Assembly (NCBI RefSeq): GCF_004366075.1
Contig: NZ_SODU01000003.1
Location: forward strand, 558,001 to 622,000
Direction of reading: 5' to 3'
Source of the DNA: Kribbella pratensis
GTDB lineage: Bacteria; Actinomycetota; Actinomycetes; Propionibacteriales; Kribbellaceae
DNA: 64,000 nt
Positions 32,850 to 40,493 of the stretch are shown one piece after another. The translations under genes and the position numbers were made by a program. The stretch's first letter is position 1. Every line of letters starts with the position of its first letter. The notes beneath the pieces are model-generated. The model worked only from the letters and a program-made list of their open reading frames with translations. It had not been told where the DNA came from and did not search any database.

Positions 32850-33427
32850 TCGACGACCGGGCTGCCGCGGCGAGCAAGAACCGCGGTGGCAGCGTCCAGC
32901 AGCACCGCGCGGATCTCCGCATCGCCGGCCTGGAGATCGAGCTCGATGGACATCGCGGCCCCGACCGCCTCGACCGCGGCCGCGGCACGCAGCCGGTCGG
33001 CGGCCGTCGGATCGGGGCCGGCCAGCCACAGCTGGAAACGGCGGCTCTGCGCGATCAGCTCGTCGAGGTCGTCCCCGAAGGCCGCGAGTACGGCGGCGAT
33101 GTCGCGGAGAAGCGTCGGCCCGGTCGCCCGGTGCGCGATGATCACGTCGACGTACGCACCGAGGACCTCGCGCTCCGTCTCCGGCGACCACGGCAGCGTC
33201 TCCGGGAGCCGCAGTACCTGGAAGATGTCGTCCAGGAAGGTGCCGACGATCGCGCGCAGCAGCTGCTGCTTCGACGAGTAGTGGTAGTACAGGGACGCCT
33301 TGGTGATGCCGACCTGCTCCGCGATCTCGCGCAGGCTGGTCTTGTCGTACCCCTGGGTCGAGAACAGCTCGACCGCGGCGCGATGGATCTCCGCCTTGGT
33401 GTCCCGGGAACTCGTCGCGTGCTGCAC
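32846..33427 (-). CDS. TetR family regulator
   Basis: A 193-aa regulator. HTH at IHRAAVELFSTQGYDKTSLREIAEQVGITKASLYYHYSSKQ (residues about 14-54), then a helical effector domain. GTG start. Divergent from the MMPL gene with two related operator sequences between them, so it probably represses both itself and the MMPL transporter. Confidence 0.92.
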   Translation of the reverse strand: MQHATSSRDTKAEIHRAAVELFSTQGYDKTSLREIAEQVGITKASLYYHYSSKQQLLRAIVGTFLDDIFQVLRLPETLPWSPETEREVLGAYVDVIIAHRATGPTLLRDIAAVLAAFGDDLDELIAQSRRFQLWLAGPDPTAADRLRAAAAVEAVGAAMSIELDLQAGDAEIRAVLLDAATAVLARRGSPVVE

Positions 33428-33452
33428 GTCACCACCCTCTCACCTTCACCAG

Positions 33453-33493
33453 CCTACCGGTCGGCAGGTAGGCTACCTACCGACCGGCAGGTA
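33453..33493. promoter_or_regulatory. Two TetR-type operators between TetR and MMPL genes
   Basis: Site 1 is CCTACC-N8-GGTAGG (33453-33472). Site 2 repeats the core as TACC-GACCGGCA-GGTA (33478-33493). Both share the direct core ACCGRYCGGCAGGTA. Confidence 0.7.
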
Positions 33494-33521
33494 AAGACAA
33501 CCCGCAGAGAGGGGTCTCGGG

Positions 33522-35681
33522 GTGTTCACCAAACTCGGACGCTTCGTCGTTCACAACCCGTGGAAGGTGATCGCCGCCTGGGTGGTCGCGGCGGTGGCCG
33601 TGATCGCGTTCGCGCCGACGCTCGCGGACGTCACCACCAAGGATCAGGCGGCGCTGCTGCCTGACAAGTACGAGTCGGTACAGGCGCAGAAGCTGGCCGC
33701 CGACGCCTTCGGGCAGACCAACGATGCGACCGCCAGCATCGTCGTCAAGCGGAACGCGGGCGGCGAGCTGACCGCGGCCGACCAGGCCAAGGTCACCGAG
33801 GTGGCGGCCAAGATCACCGCGGCGAAGATCGACCGGGTCACCGCCGCGATCACCGGCCCGCAGGCGGTCTCGCCGAACAAACAGGTTCAGATCATCAGCG
33901 TCGGCCTCAAGGGCGCGCCGGACGAGCAGGCCGTGCTGGACGCCGTACAGAAGATCCGTGACGTGACCGGCTCCACGCTCACCGGCGCCGATCTCGAGTA
34001 CGGCGTGACCGGCGACGCGGCGCTGATGCTCGACAACCAGGACGCGTTCAACAACGCCTTCATCGTGGTCGGGATCGCGACCGTCGTGCTGATCATCGGC
34101 CTGCTGCTGGTGATCTACCGCAGCCCGGTCGCCGCGTTCCTGCCGATCCTGACGGTCGGTCTGGTGTCGGCGATCGCGCCCGGCCTGATCGCGCTGGTCG
34201 CAAAGGCGACCGATCTGCAGGTCACACAGGACCTGCAGACGATCCTGACGGTTGTGCTGTACGGCGTCGGCACCGACTACATCCTGTTCCTGCTGTTCCG
34301 GTTCCGCGAGCGCCTGCGCGCCGGCGAGGCGCCGAAGGAAGCGCTCGTGAACGCGGTCGCCCGGGTCGCCGAGGTGATCGTGTCGGCGGCGGGCGCGATC
34401 GTCGTCGCGTTCAGCGCCCTGCTGCTCGCGGTGTTCGGCGGGTTCAAGAGCCTCGGCCCGGGGCTCGCGATCGCGGTCGCGGTGATGGCGTTCGCCGCGA
34501 TCACCCTGGTCCCGGCGGTCGTCTCGCTGCTCGGGCCGAAGGTGTTCTGGCCGTCGAAGTCGTGGCAGAAGACGCCGAAGGGCGCGATGTTCAAGCGGTT
34601 CGGCACGTTCACTGCGCGGCGCCCGGCGGTGGTCGCCGCGATCTCCGGCGGCGTGATGGTCGTGCTCGCGCTCGGCTCGCTCGGGATGAAGGTCGACTAC
34701 GACGCGTTCAGCCAACTGCCGGACGGCACCGAGTCGTCCCGCGCGATCAAGGACCTGCAGGCGGGCTTCCCGGCCGGCGCGCTGAACCCAACCACGGTCT
34801 ACGTCAAGAGCACCGACGGTACGCCGCTGGATCCGGCCGAGCTCACGGCGTACGCCGGGAAGCTGGCAAAGGTCGACGGTGTCGGCGGAGTGCTTCCGGC
34901 CGGCGCGGACGGCAGCATGGCATTGCTGAGCAAGGACAAGACCGTTGCCCAGCTCAACGTCGTACTCAAGGATGCGCCGTACGCGAACGCCTCGCTGGAT
35001 CTGGTCGACGGGAAGCTCCGGGAGGCCGCGCACGCCGAGGCGCCGGCCGGGACGACCACGCTGCTCGGCGGCGTGACCGCCAGCTACACCGACATCCGGG
35101 ACGCCAACAGCCGGGACCTCTCGGTGATCTTCCCGGTCGCGGGCGGGCTGATCGCGATCATCCTCGCGCTGCTGCTGCGGTCGCTGATCGCGCCGCTGGT
35201 GCTGATGCTCGCGGTGGTGCTGAGCTTCTTCAGCTCGATCGGCGCGACGGTGTTCGTGTTCCAGGGCGCCGCCGGGCATGCGGGCGTCACGTTCTCGCTG
35301 CCGATCATGCTGTACCTGTTCGTCGTTGCCATCGGCACCGACTACAACATCCTGATGATCGCCCGGTTGCGTGAGGAGGCCGAACGCGGGACGGATCCAC
35401 GGACCGCGGCCGACCGCGCGATCGAGCACGGTGGCCCGTCGGTGGCAGCGGCCGGACTGATCCTGGCCGGCACGTTCTCGTCACTGATGCTGGCCGGTAT
35501 GGCGCTGCTCACCGAGATGGGGTTCTCGGTCGCGGCCGGCATCGTGATCTCGGCGTTCGTGATGTCGAGCTTCCTGGTGCCGAGCGTGATCGCCCTGCTC
35601 GGCCGCCGCGCCTGGTGGCCGCGCCGGATGAAGGTCGGCTCGCCTGCCCCCGAGGAGCGCGAACTCGAACCGGTCGGCTGA
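33522..35681 (+). CDS. MMPL family RND transporter
   Basis: A 719-aa transporter with two repeated halves. Segment 1 NPWKVIAAWVVAAVAVIAF, an extracytoplasmic domain, then segments 2-6 with GTDYILFLLFRFRERLRAGE; the second half repeats with FVVAIGTDYNILMIARLREE. The GTDY motifs are characteristic proton-relay positions of MMPL proteins that move lipids or drugs. GTG 33522 with GAGGGGT upstream. C-terminal tail short and acidic. Likely an efflux or lipid transporter under the divergent TetR. Confidence 0.94.
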   Translation: MFTKLGRFVVHNPWKVIAAWVVAAVAVIAFAPTLADVTTKDQAALLPDKYESVQAQKLAADAFGQTNDATASIVVKRNAGGELTAADQAKVTEVAAKITAAKIDRVTAAITGPQAVSPNKQVQIISVGLKGAPDEQAVLDAVQKIRDVTGSTLTGADLEYGVTGDAALMLDNQDAFNNAFIVVGIATVVLIIGLLLVIYRSPVAAFLPILTVGLVSAIAPGLIALVAKATDLQVTQDLQTILTVVLYGVGTDYILFLLFRFRERLRAGEAPKEALVNAVARVAEVIVSAAGAIVVAFSALLLAVFGGFKSLGPGLAIAVAVMAFAAITLVPAVVSLLGPKVFWPSKSWQKTPKGAMFKRFGTFTARRPAVVAAISGGVMVVLALGSLGMKVDYDAFSQLPDGTESSRAIKDLQAGFPAGALNPTTVYVKSTDGTPLDPAELTAYAGKLAKVDGVGGVLPAGADGSMALLSKDKTVAQLNVVLKDAPYANASLDLVDGKLREAAHAEAPAGTTTLLGGVTASYTDIRDANSRDLSVIFPVAGGLIAIILALLLRSLIAPLVLMLAVVLSFFSSIGATVFVFQGAAGHAGVTFSLPIMLYLFVVAIGTDYNILMIARLREEAERGTDPRTAADRAIEHGGPSVAAAGLILAGTFSSLMLAGMALLTEMGFSVAAGIVISAFVMSSFLVPSVIALLGRRAWWPRRMKVGSPAPEERELEPVG

Positions 35682-35715
35682 CAAGACCCGCAGGCTGAGG
35701 GGTCCTGCGAGAATG

Positions 35716-35747
35716 ACGGGTCCCGGACCACCTGGTCCGGGACCCGT
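35716..35747. terminator. Bidirectional terminator
   Basis: Perfect 14-bp stem (35716-35729 with 35734-35747), ACCT loop, then TGTTCT. Lies between the convergent MMPL and YbjN genes. Confidence 0.85.
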
Positions 35748-35751
35748 TGTT

Positions 35752-36168
35752 CTAGGGCTGGTCCGCCAGCCAGTTGTTGAAGTCGACACCGGCACGGACC
35801 CAGCTGACCATCGAGTGCGCGAACGCCTCGGGTGAGATCGCGACACCGACCAGGTAGTGGCTCTCGGCGACGACGTGCACGGTCCCGTCGTCGCTCGTCT
35901 CGCTGTACGCCTTGGGCCAGAGCGTGCCGCGGTTCCAGTCGTCGAGAATCTCGAGCAATCGCGGCTTCTGTTCGACGGAGTACCGCCGCTCGTAGAAGCT
36001 CCGCACGGAGAAGACCCGCTGGTCCCCTTCACCGCGGAACACGAAGTACATCCGCAGCGACTCCCACGGCACGACAACATCGCCCTGGTCCTCGACGTAC
36101 TTCAGCTCCATCTGCTCCAGGAGCTGTTTCACCAGGTCGTAGCCGATCTCGGGTGCTTCGAGAGCCAA
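35752..36168 (-). CDS. YbjN domain protein
   Basis: A 138-aa protein with the YbjN/T3SS-chaperone-like fold: YDLVKQLLEQMELKYVE helix, VPWESLRMYFVFRGEGDQ strand region, then LLEILDDWNRGTLWPKAY and a terminal helix with VAISPEAFAHSMVSWVRAG. Actinobacterial YbjN proteins are small soluble proteins of unknown function. The first ATG is at 36168. Confidence 0.88.
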   Translation of the reverse strand: MALEAPEIGYDLVKQLLEQMELKYVEDQGDVVVPWESLRMYFVFRGEGDQRVFSVRSFYERRYSVEQKPRLLEILDDWNRGTLWPKAYSETSDDGTVHVVAESHYLVGVAISPEAFAHSMVSWVRAGVDFNNWLADQP

Positions 36169-36199
36169 CGTCGTACTCCTAGCCGGGCGCAGGGTCGGC

Positions 36200-36874
36200 T
36201 CATCGTACGGCGTGGTTCGGGTCCTTCAGGCGGACGGTGAAGATCGGTAGGAGGACGTGGACGAGGGGGCCGATCGAGAGGGCGTAGACGACGGTGCCGA
36301 CGCCGATCGAGCCGCCGAGCAGGAAGCCGGTGGCGAGGACGGTCAGCTCGAGCGACGTCCGGACGAGGCGGACGCTCAGACCGGTACGGCGTACCAGGCC
36401 GGTCATCAGGCCGTCGCGGGGACCGGGGCCGAACTGGGCGCCGATGTAGAGGGCGCCGGCCAGCGCGTTGAGGACGACACCGGACAGCATGAACGCGATC
36501 CGCAGCCAGAGCGCGTCCGGGCGGTCGACCGTCGCCAGGGTCAGGTCGGTGACCAGGCCGATCACGATCGCGTTGCTGATCGTGCCGAGGCCGGGCCACT
36601 GGCGCAGCGGGATCCAGGCGAGCAGTACGACGAAGCTCATCGCGATCACCACGGTCCCGAAGCTGAGCGGGAGATGCTTGGTGATGCCGGAGTGGAACAC
36701 GTCCCACGGGTCGAGGCCGAGGTTGCCCTGGATCATCAGGCCCATCGAGGCGCCGTACAGGGTCAGGCCCACGTACAGCTGCACCAGGCGGCGCGGGAGG
36801 TGGCCTGCCTTCAGCTGCTGGATCGGGTTGAGGGGCGCGAGCTGACGCGGCGGGGCATCGGAGGTGGCGGTCAC
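36200..36874 (-). CDS. YczE/YyaS/YitT family membrane protein
   Basis: A 224-aa protein with five or six membrane segments: LVQLYVGLTLYGASMGLMIQG, LSFGTVVIAMSFVVLLAW, MLSGVVLNALAGALYIGAQFGPGPRDG, VYALSIGPLVHVLLPIF. The GPGPRDGLMTGL motif is the YczE family signature. GTG 36874; upstream codons belong to the divergent promoter. Divergent from a MocR regulator, the known YczR-YczE pairing. Transported compound unknown. Confidence 0.9.
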   Translation of the reverse strand: MTATSDAPPRQLAPLNPIQQLKAGHLPRRLVQLYVGLTLYGASMGLMIQGNLGLDPWDVFHSGITKHLPLSFGTVVIAMSFVVLLAWIPLRQWPGLGTISNAIVIGLVTDLTLATVDRPDALWLRIAFMLSGVVLNALAGALYIGAQFGPGPRDGLMTGLVRRTGLSVRLVRTSLELTVLATGFLLGGSIGVGTVVYALSIGPLVHVLLPIFTVRLKDPNHAVR

Positions 36875-36900
36875 GAGATCCAGTGTGCGGCGTAAGTGGC

Positions 36901-36930
36901 CTGGCATTCGATAGCCAGTTGCGCGATAGT
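36901..36930 (+). promoter_or_regulatory. MocR promoter with operator in the spacer
   Basis: -35 TGGCAT (36902-36907), 17-nt spacer, -10 GATAGT (36925-36930), ATG 8 nt on. The inverted repeat CTGGC-ATTCGATA-GCCAG (36901-36918) and direct CGATAG repeats overlap it. Confidence 0.6.
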
Positions 36931-36937
36931 GGACTGC

Positions 36938-38380
36938 ATGCGAGCCCGTTACCTTCCCGCCAGCACGTTAAGCGGCCTGCTCGGCGAGTGGGCCGACGGG
37001 ACCGGCCCGGCGTACCGGGTCCTGGCCGAGCGGCTCCGGCTGCTGATCGCGGACGGGCGGATCATGCCCGGGTCGCGGCTGCCGAGCGAGCGCGAACTGA
37101 CCGAGGCTCTGGGGGTCAGCCGGACGACGGTGGCCTCCGCTTATCGCTCGTTGCGCGACAGTGGCTATCTGACGAGCCGGCGTGGTTCAGGGAGCGTCAC
37201 GGCACTGCCGTCGAAGATCGAGCCGGAGCTCGGGCGGCACCACGCGCCCGGGATCGACACCGAGGGTTTGTACGACTTCACCTGCGCGGCGCCGGCCGCG
37301 GTCCCGGGAATCAGTACGGCGGTCGCGTCGGCGGCCGGTGAGCTGCCGATGCACCTCGCGACGCCCGGGTACCACCCGCAGGGCCTGCCGGTACTGCGTT
37401 CCGAGATCGCGGCGGCGTACCGCGCACGGGGGTTGCCGACGTCGGCGGATCAGATCATCGTCACCGCCGGGGCGCTCGCCGCGACGTCGATCGCGGTACG
37501 GGCGATCACGCAGATCGGCGACCGCGTCCTCACCGAGAGTCCGACGCATCCGAACTCTGTGGATGCGATCCGGCGCAGCGGTTGCCGCGTGGTCGCCGTA
37601 CCGATGTCGCCCGGCGGGTGGGACCTGCCTTTGCTGGAGGCAACGATTCGGCAGACTGCGCCGCGGGCGGCGTGGATGGTGGTGGACTTCCAGAATCCCA
37701 CCGGTTTCCTGATGTCCGCGGCGGATCGGCAACGGCTGGCGCGGGCGTTCGCACGGTCGCGGACGACGGCGATCGTGGACGAGACGCTGTTCGAGCTGTC
37801 GCTGGACGGGCAGGAGATGCCGCCGCCGTTCGCGTCGTACGACCCGGACGGCGTGATCACGGTCGGGTCGGTGAGCAAGTCGTTCTGGGGCGGGTTGCGG
37901 ATCGGGTGGATGCGCGTGCCGGAGGCGCTGGTCGCTCGCGTGCTGGACGCGCGGGCGTCGATGGACCTCGGCGCGCCGGTGCTGGAGCAGTTGGTGGTCG
38001 CGGACCTGCTGCGGCGGCGCTCCACCTTGCTGCCGGAGCGCCGGGTGTCGCTGGCACAGCGGCGGGATGCTTTGGCCGCCGCGTTGTCCGCCGAGCTTCC
38101 GTCGTGGAGGTTCCGGCTGCCTTCGGGTGGGTTGTCGCTGTGGTGCGAGCTGCCCGAACCGGTCGGCTCCAGCCTTGTTGGTGTCGCCCAGCGCAACGGC
38201 GCGCTCCTGGTCGCCGGGTCCCGCTTCTCCCCCGACGGCGGCCTCGAGTCCTTCATCCGCCTCCCGTTCACCCTCGACGAGGACTCCCTCCGCGACGGCA
38301 TCACCCGCCTAGCCGCGTCCTACGCCTCCCTGACCACCGGCGCCGCCTCGACCCGGCGGACTGGGGTGATGATCGCGTAG
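36938..38380 (+). CDS. MocR (YczR-like) GntR-aminotransferase regulator
   Basis: A 480-aa protein. The GntR winged helix (YRVLAERLRLLIADGRIMPGSRLPSERELTEALGVSRTTVASAYRSL, residues about 25-75) is joined by a linker to a fold-type I aminotransferase-like domain. PLP-binding motifs: GALAATSIAVRAI, ESPTHPNSVDAIR, FQNPTG, and the lysine in GSVSKSFWGGLRIGWMR. MocR proteins sense PLP or amines through this domain. Likely regulates the divergent yczE-type gene. Leaderless start is favoured. Confidence 0.92.
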   Translation: MRARYLPASTLSGLLGEWADGTGPAYRVLAERLRLLIADGRIMPGSRLPSERELTEALGVSRTTVASAYRSLRDSGYLTSRRGSGSVTALPSKIEPELGRHHAPGIDTEGLYDFTCAAPAAVPGISTAVASAAGELPMHLATPGYHPQGLPVLRSEIAAAYRARGLPTSADQIIVTAGALAATSIAVRAITQIGDRVLTESPTHPNSVDAIRRSGCRVVAVPMSPGGWDLPLLEATIRQTAPRAAWMVVDFQNPTGFLMSAADRQRLARAFARSRTTAIVDETLFELSLDGQEMPPPFASYDPDGVITVGSVSKSFWGGLRIGWMRVPEALVARVLDARASMDLGAPVLEQLVVADLLRRRSTLLPERRVSLAQRRDALAAALSAELPSWRFRLPSGGLSLWCELPEPVGSSLVGVAQRNGALLVAGSRFSPDGGLESFIRLPFTLDEDSLRDGITRLAASYASLTTGAASTRRTGVMIA

Positions 38381-38488
38381 GGCGGACGCGTGCCACTCAC
38401 CAACCTCCCGCGGACGGGCCGGCTCGCGCTCAACCGCTCGCTCCGATCAGCCCGGGACGGCCTTTGATGAGTGGCTCAGGTCCGCGTC
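38381..38488. repeat. REP/MITE-like inverted-repeat element, copy 1
   Basis: Starts immediately after the TAG of the MocR gene. Left arm GCGGACGCGTGCCACTCACC matches, inverted, the right arm reading GCGGACCTGAGCCACTCATC on the opposite strand. A second copy with the same arms lies at 60327-60429. There is no ORF inside. Confidence 0.75.
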
Positions 38489-38510
38489 TCCGCGGCAGGC
38501 GGACGCCCAG

Positions 38511-38588
38511 GCCATCACAATTGGCCCCGACCGCCGCGCGCCAGCGGGGAGCCGTCGGAATCGCGCGATTGTGATGGCGTGGCGGTCC
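38511..38588. repeat. Inverted repeat with 56-nt loop
   Basis: GCCATCACAAT (38511-38521) and ATTGTGATGGC (38578-38588), perfect 11-bp arms, in the intergenic space before msrA. Confidence 0.7.
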
Positions 38589-38679
38589 GCACGTCATCGC
38601 GCCGTAAGGGGTGTGGGGAAGGTTCACCTGGGCGGGGGCGTTGGGAGACTATGAGAGTCACACTGCGAGAGGCGTGAGA

Positions 38680-39318
38680 ATGTCGTTCTTCACCCGCAAC
38701 ACCGCCATGGTCGAGCCGGAGGCCGCGCTGCCCGGCCGGCCCACCCCTGGCTTCGCCGTACCGGACGAGAACATCGTCCTGCACACGCCGCAGACCGCTG
38801 CCGCCCCCGAGGGCTTCGAGGAGGTCTGGTTCGGCACCGGATGCTTCTGGGGCACCGAGGAGATCTTCTGGCAGCAGCCAGGCGTGTACACCACGGCCGT
38901 CGGGTACGCGGGCGGTTACAGCCCCAACCCGTCGTACGAGGAAGTCTGCACCGGGCGCACCGGTCACGCGGAGGCCGTCCGGGTCGTCTACGACCCGACC
39001 AAGACCACCTTCACGGACCTGCTCAAGGTTTTCTGGGAGACCCACGACCCGACCCAGGGCATGCGGCAGGGCAACGACCTCGGTTCGCAGTACCGCTCGG
39101 CGATCTACTACACCACCGACGCCCAGCGCGCCGAAGCCGAACGCACCCGCGACCTCTACGCCCCCGTCATCAAGCCCCTCGGCTACGACGACATCACCAC
39201 TGAAATAGCCCCCGCCACCACGTTCTACTACGCCGAGGGCTACCACCAGCAGTACCTCCACAAGAACCCCAACGGCTACCGCTGCCACAGCAACACCGGC
39301 GTACCGTTCCCGGCCTGA
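38680..39318 (+). CDS. msrA: Peptide methionine sulfoxide reductase MsrA
   Basis: A 212-aa enzyme reducing methionine-S-sulfoxide. Catalytic GTGCFWGTEEIFWQ, GYAGGYSPNPSYEEVCTGRTGHAE, and the terminal YHQQYLHKNPNGYRCHSNTG with the resolving Cys. About 45 N-terminal residues precede the fold, normal for actinobacterial MsrA. ATG 38680 with GAGAGG upstream. Followed by a hairpin and T-rich tail. Confidence 0.96.
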   Translation: MSFFTRNTAMVEPEAALPGRPTPGFAVPDENIVLHTPQTAAAPEGFEEVWFGTGCFWGTEEIFWQQPGVYTTAVGYAGGYSPNPSYEEVCTGRTGHAEAVRVVYDPTKTTFTDLLKVFWETHDPTQGMRQGNDLGSQYRSAIYYTTDAQRAEAERTRDLYAPVIKPLGYDDITTEIAPATTFYYAEGYHQQYLHKNPNGYRCHSNTGVPFPA

Positions 39319-39331
39319 AGCTCTCCTGAAG

Positions 39332-39363
39332 GCGGCCTCCACCGTTTGGTGGGGGCCGCTTTC
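39332..39363 (+). terminator. Terminator after msrA
   Basis: 12-bp stem with one G-T pair (39332-39343 with 39348-39359), GTTT loop, followed by TTTCC. Confidence 0.8.
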
Positions 39364-39389
39364 CTGGCTGTACGGCGAATAGCCTTGGC

Positions 39390-40368
39390 CTAGGAGCACG
39401 CACCTCGCCACACGCGCCGCCGGTGCGTGACCACGAGGACGACGGCTCCGGGCAGGGTTGCGAACAGCGCTAGTACGCCGTACACCACCGCGACGGTGAG
39501 GCCGAGTGTCGCGCCCAGGCCGACCGAGCTGAACGCCCACGCGGCTGCGCCCTCGCGCGGGCCCCAGCCTGCGATGTTCGTCGGCACCGCCGAGGCCGTC
39601 AGCACGACCAGTGCCAGAGGCAACAGTCGAGCCGGCGACACGTCCGCTCCGGTCGCTCGCACTGCGATCAGGAAGACGGCGGCGTGGCCGAGTACGGCGA
39701 CGGTGGAGGCGAGCAGGATGCCAGGCCAGGCCCGCGGCGCGAGGACCGCGTCGCGGAGGTCGCTGGTGAAGGCGCGTCCGATCCGCGTGGAGAGGCGGCG
39801 TCGGTTCAGGCAGAGCGGTACGGCGATCAGCGCCGTACAGGCGACGACCACGACCGTCACGGCGATCGAGGGCACACGGAAGCCAGCGGGCCGGGGCAGC
39901 AGGAACAGCACGCCAAGCGTCAGCACGATCTGTACCGCAAATCCCGACGCCCGCTCCCACGCGACGGCCCGCAGGCTCCGCCCCAGGTCGCCGACCTCGC
40001 GCCCATGGCGCACGGCGTGGGTGTACGTCGCCCACCACTCCGCCGGGCAGCGTGGCGTTGAGGAACTGGGACCGGTAGTACGCAGCCACCGCGGTCCTCA
40101 GCGGCATCTCGACGCCGAGCCCGCCGGCGACGAGCCTCCACCGCCAGGCACAGCACAACGTGGTCAGCGCCGTGATGGCGAGGGCGGCGGCGAGCGGCCA
40201 ACAGGTTGTCAGTCGGAGCCCGTCCACCAATGGGCCCGTGCCCACCCGCCACACCAGAACGGCGAGGATCGCGGCGCCGCCGGCGACTCGCGCCCAGGTC
40301 CAGATGCTTCGGCTGATGGCAGTTCCGATCTCTTGGTTGGGGCCTCGCACCACTAACACGGCTGCCAC
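39390..40368 (-). pseudogene. Frameshifted UPF0104/LPG-synthase-TM-like membrane protein
   Basis: Two overlapping frames encode one protein. The first half (WTWARVAGGAAILAVLVWRVG, RSQFLNATLPGGVVGDVH) runs from 40368; the second (RHGREVGDLGRSLRAVAWERASG, then PTNIAGWGPREGAAAWAF) ends at 39390. LNATLPGGVVGD and the GPREGA block are signatures of the lysylphosphatidylglycerol synthase membrane domain family. One extra base in the GGG at 40019-40021 separates them; removing it gives an intact 325-aa protein of normal size. True mutation or a sequencing error cannot be told apart here. Confidence 0.75.
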
Positions 40369-40376
40369 CTACCGCT

Positions 40377-40437
40377 GGTTCATCCGGCGACTTCCGACAG
40401 TACGGCGGATACTCGCCCTCTCCCGCCCGGATGAACC
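40377..40437. promoter_or_regulatory. Inverted repeat in the divergent promoter region
   Basis: GGTTCATCCGG (40377-40387) and CCGGATGAACC (40427-40437), perfect 11-bp arms 39 nt apart, between the divergent UPF0104-like and fusion genes; a possible looping operator. Confidence 0.5.
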
Positions 40438-40493
40438 GGTGCGACGCTGTCCTCGTATGACTGTCGTACCCGCAGATAAGGAGGCATTGTCGA

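Noticed and set aside
33477..35429. Long minus-strand frame opposite MMPL
   Set aside because: Antisense to a strongly conserved transporter; His/Arg/Asp-rich noise.
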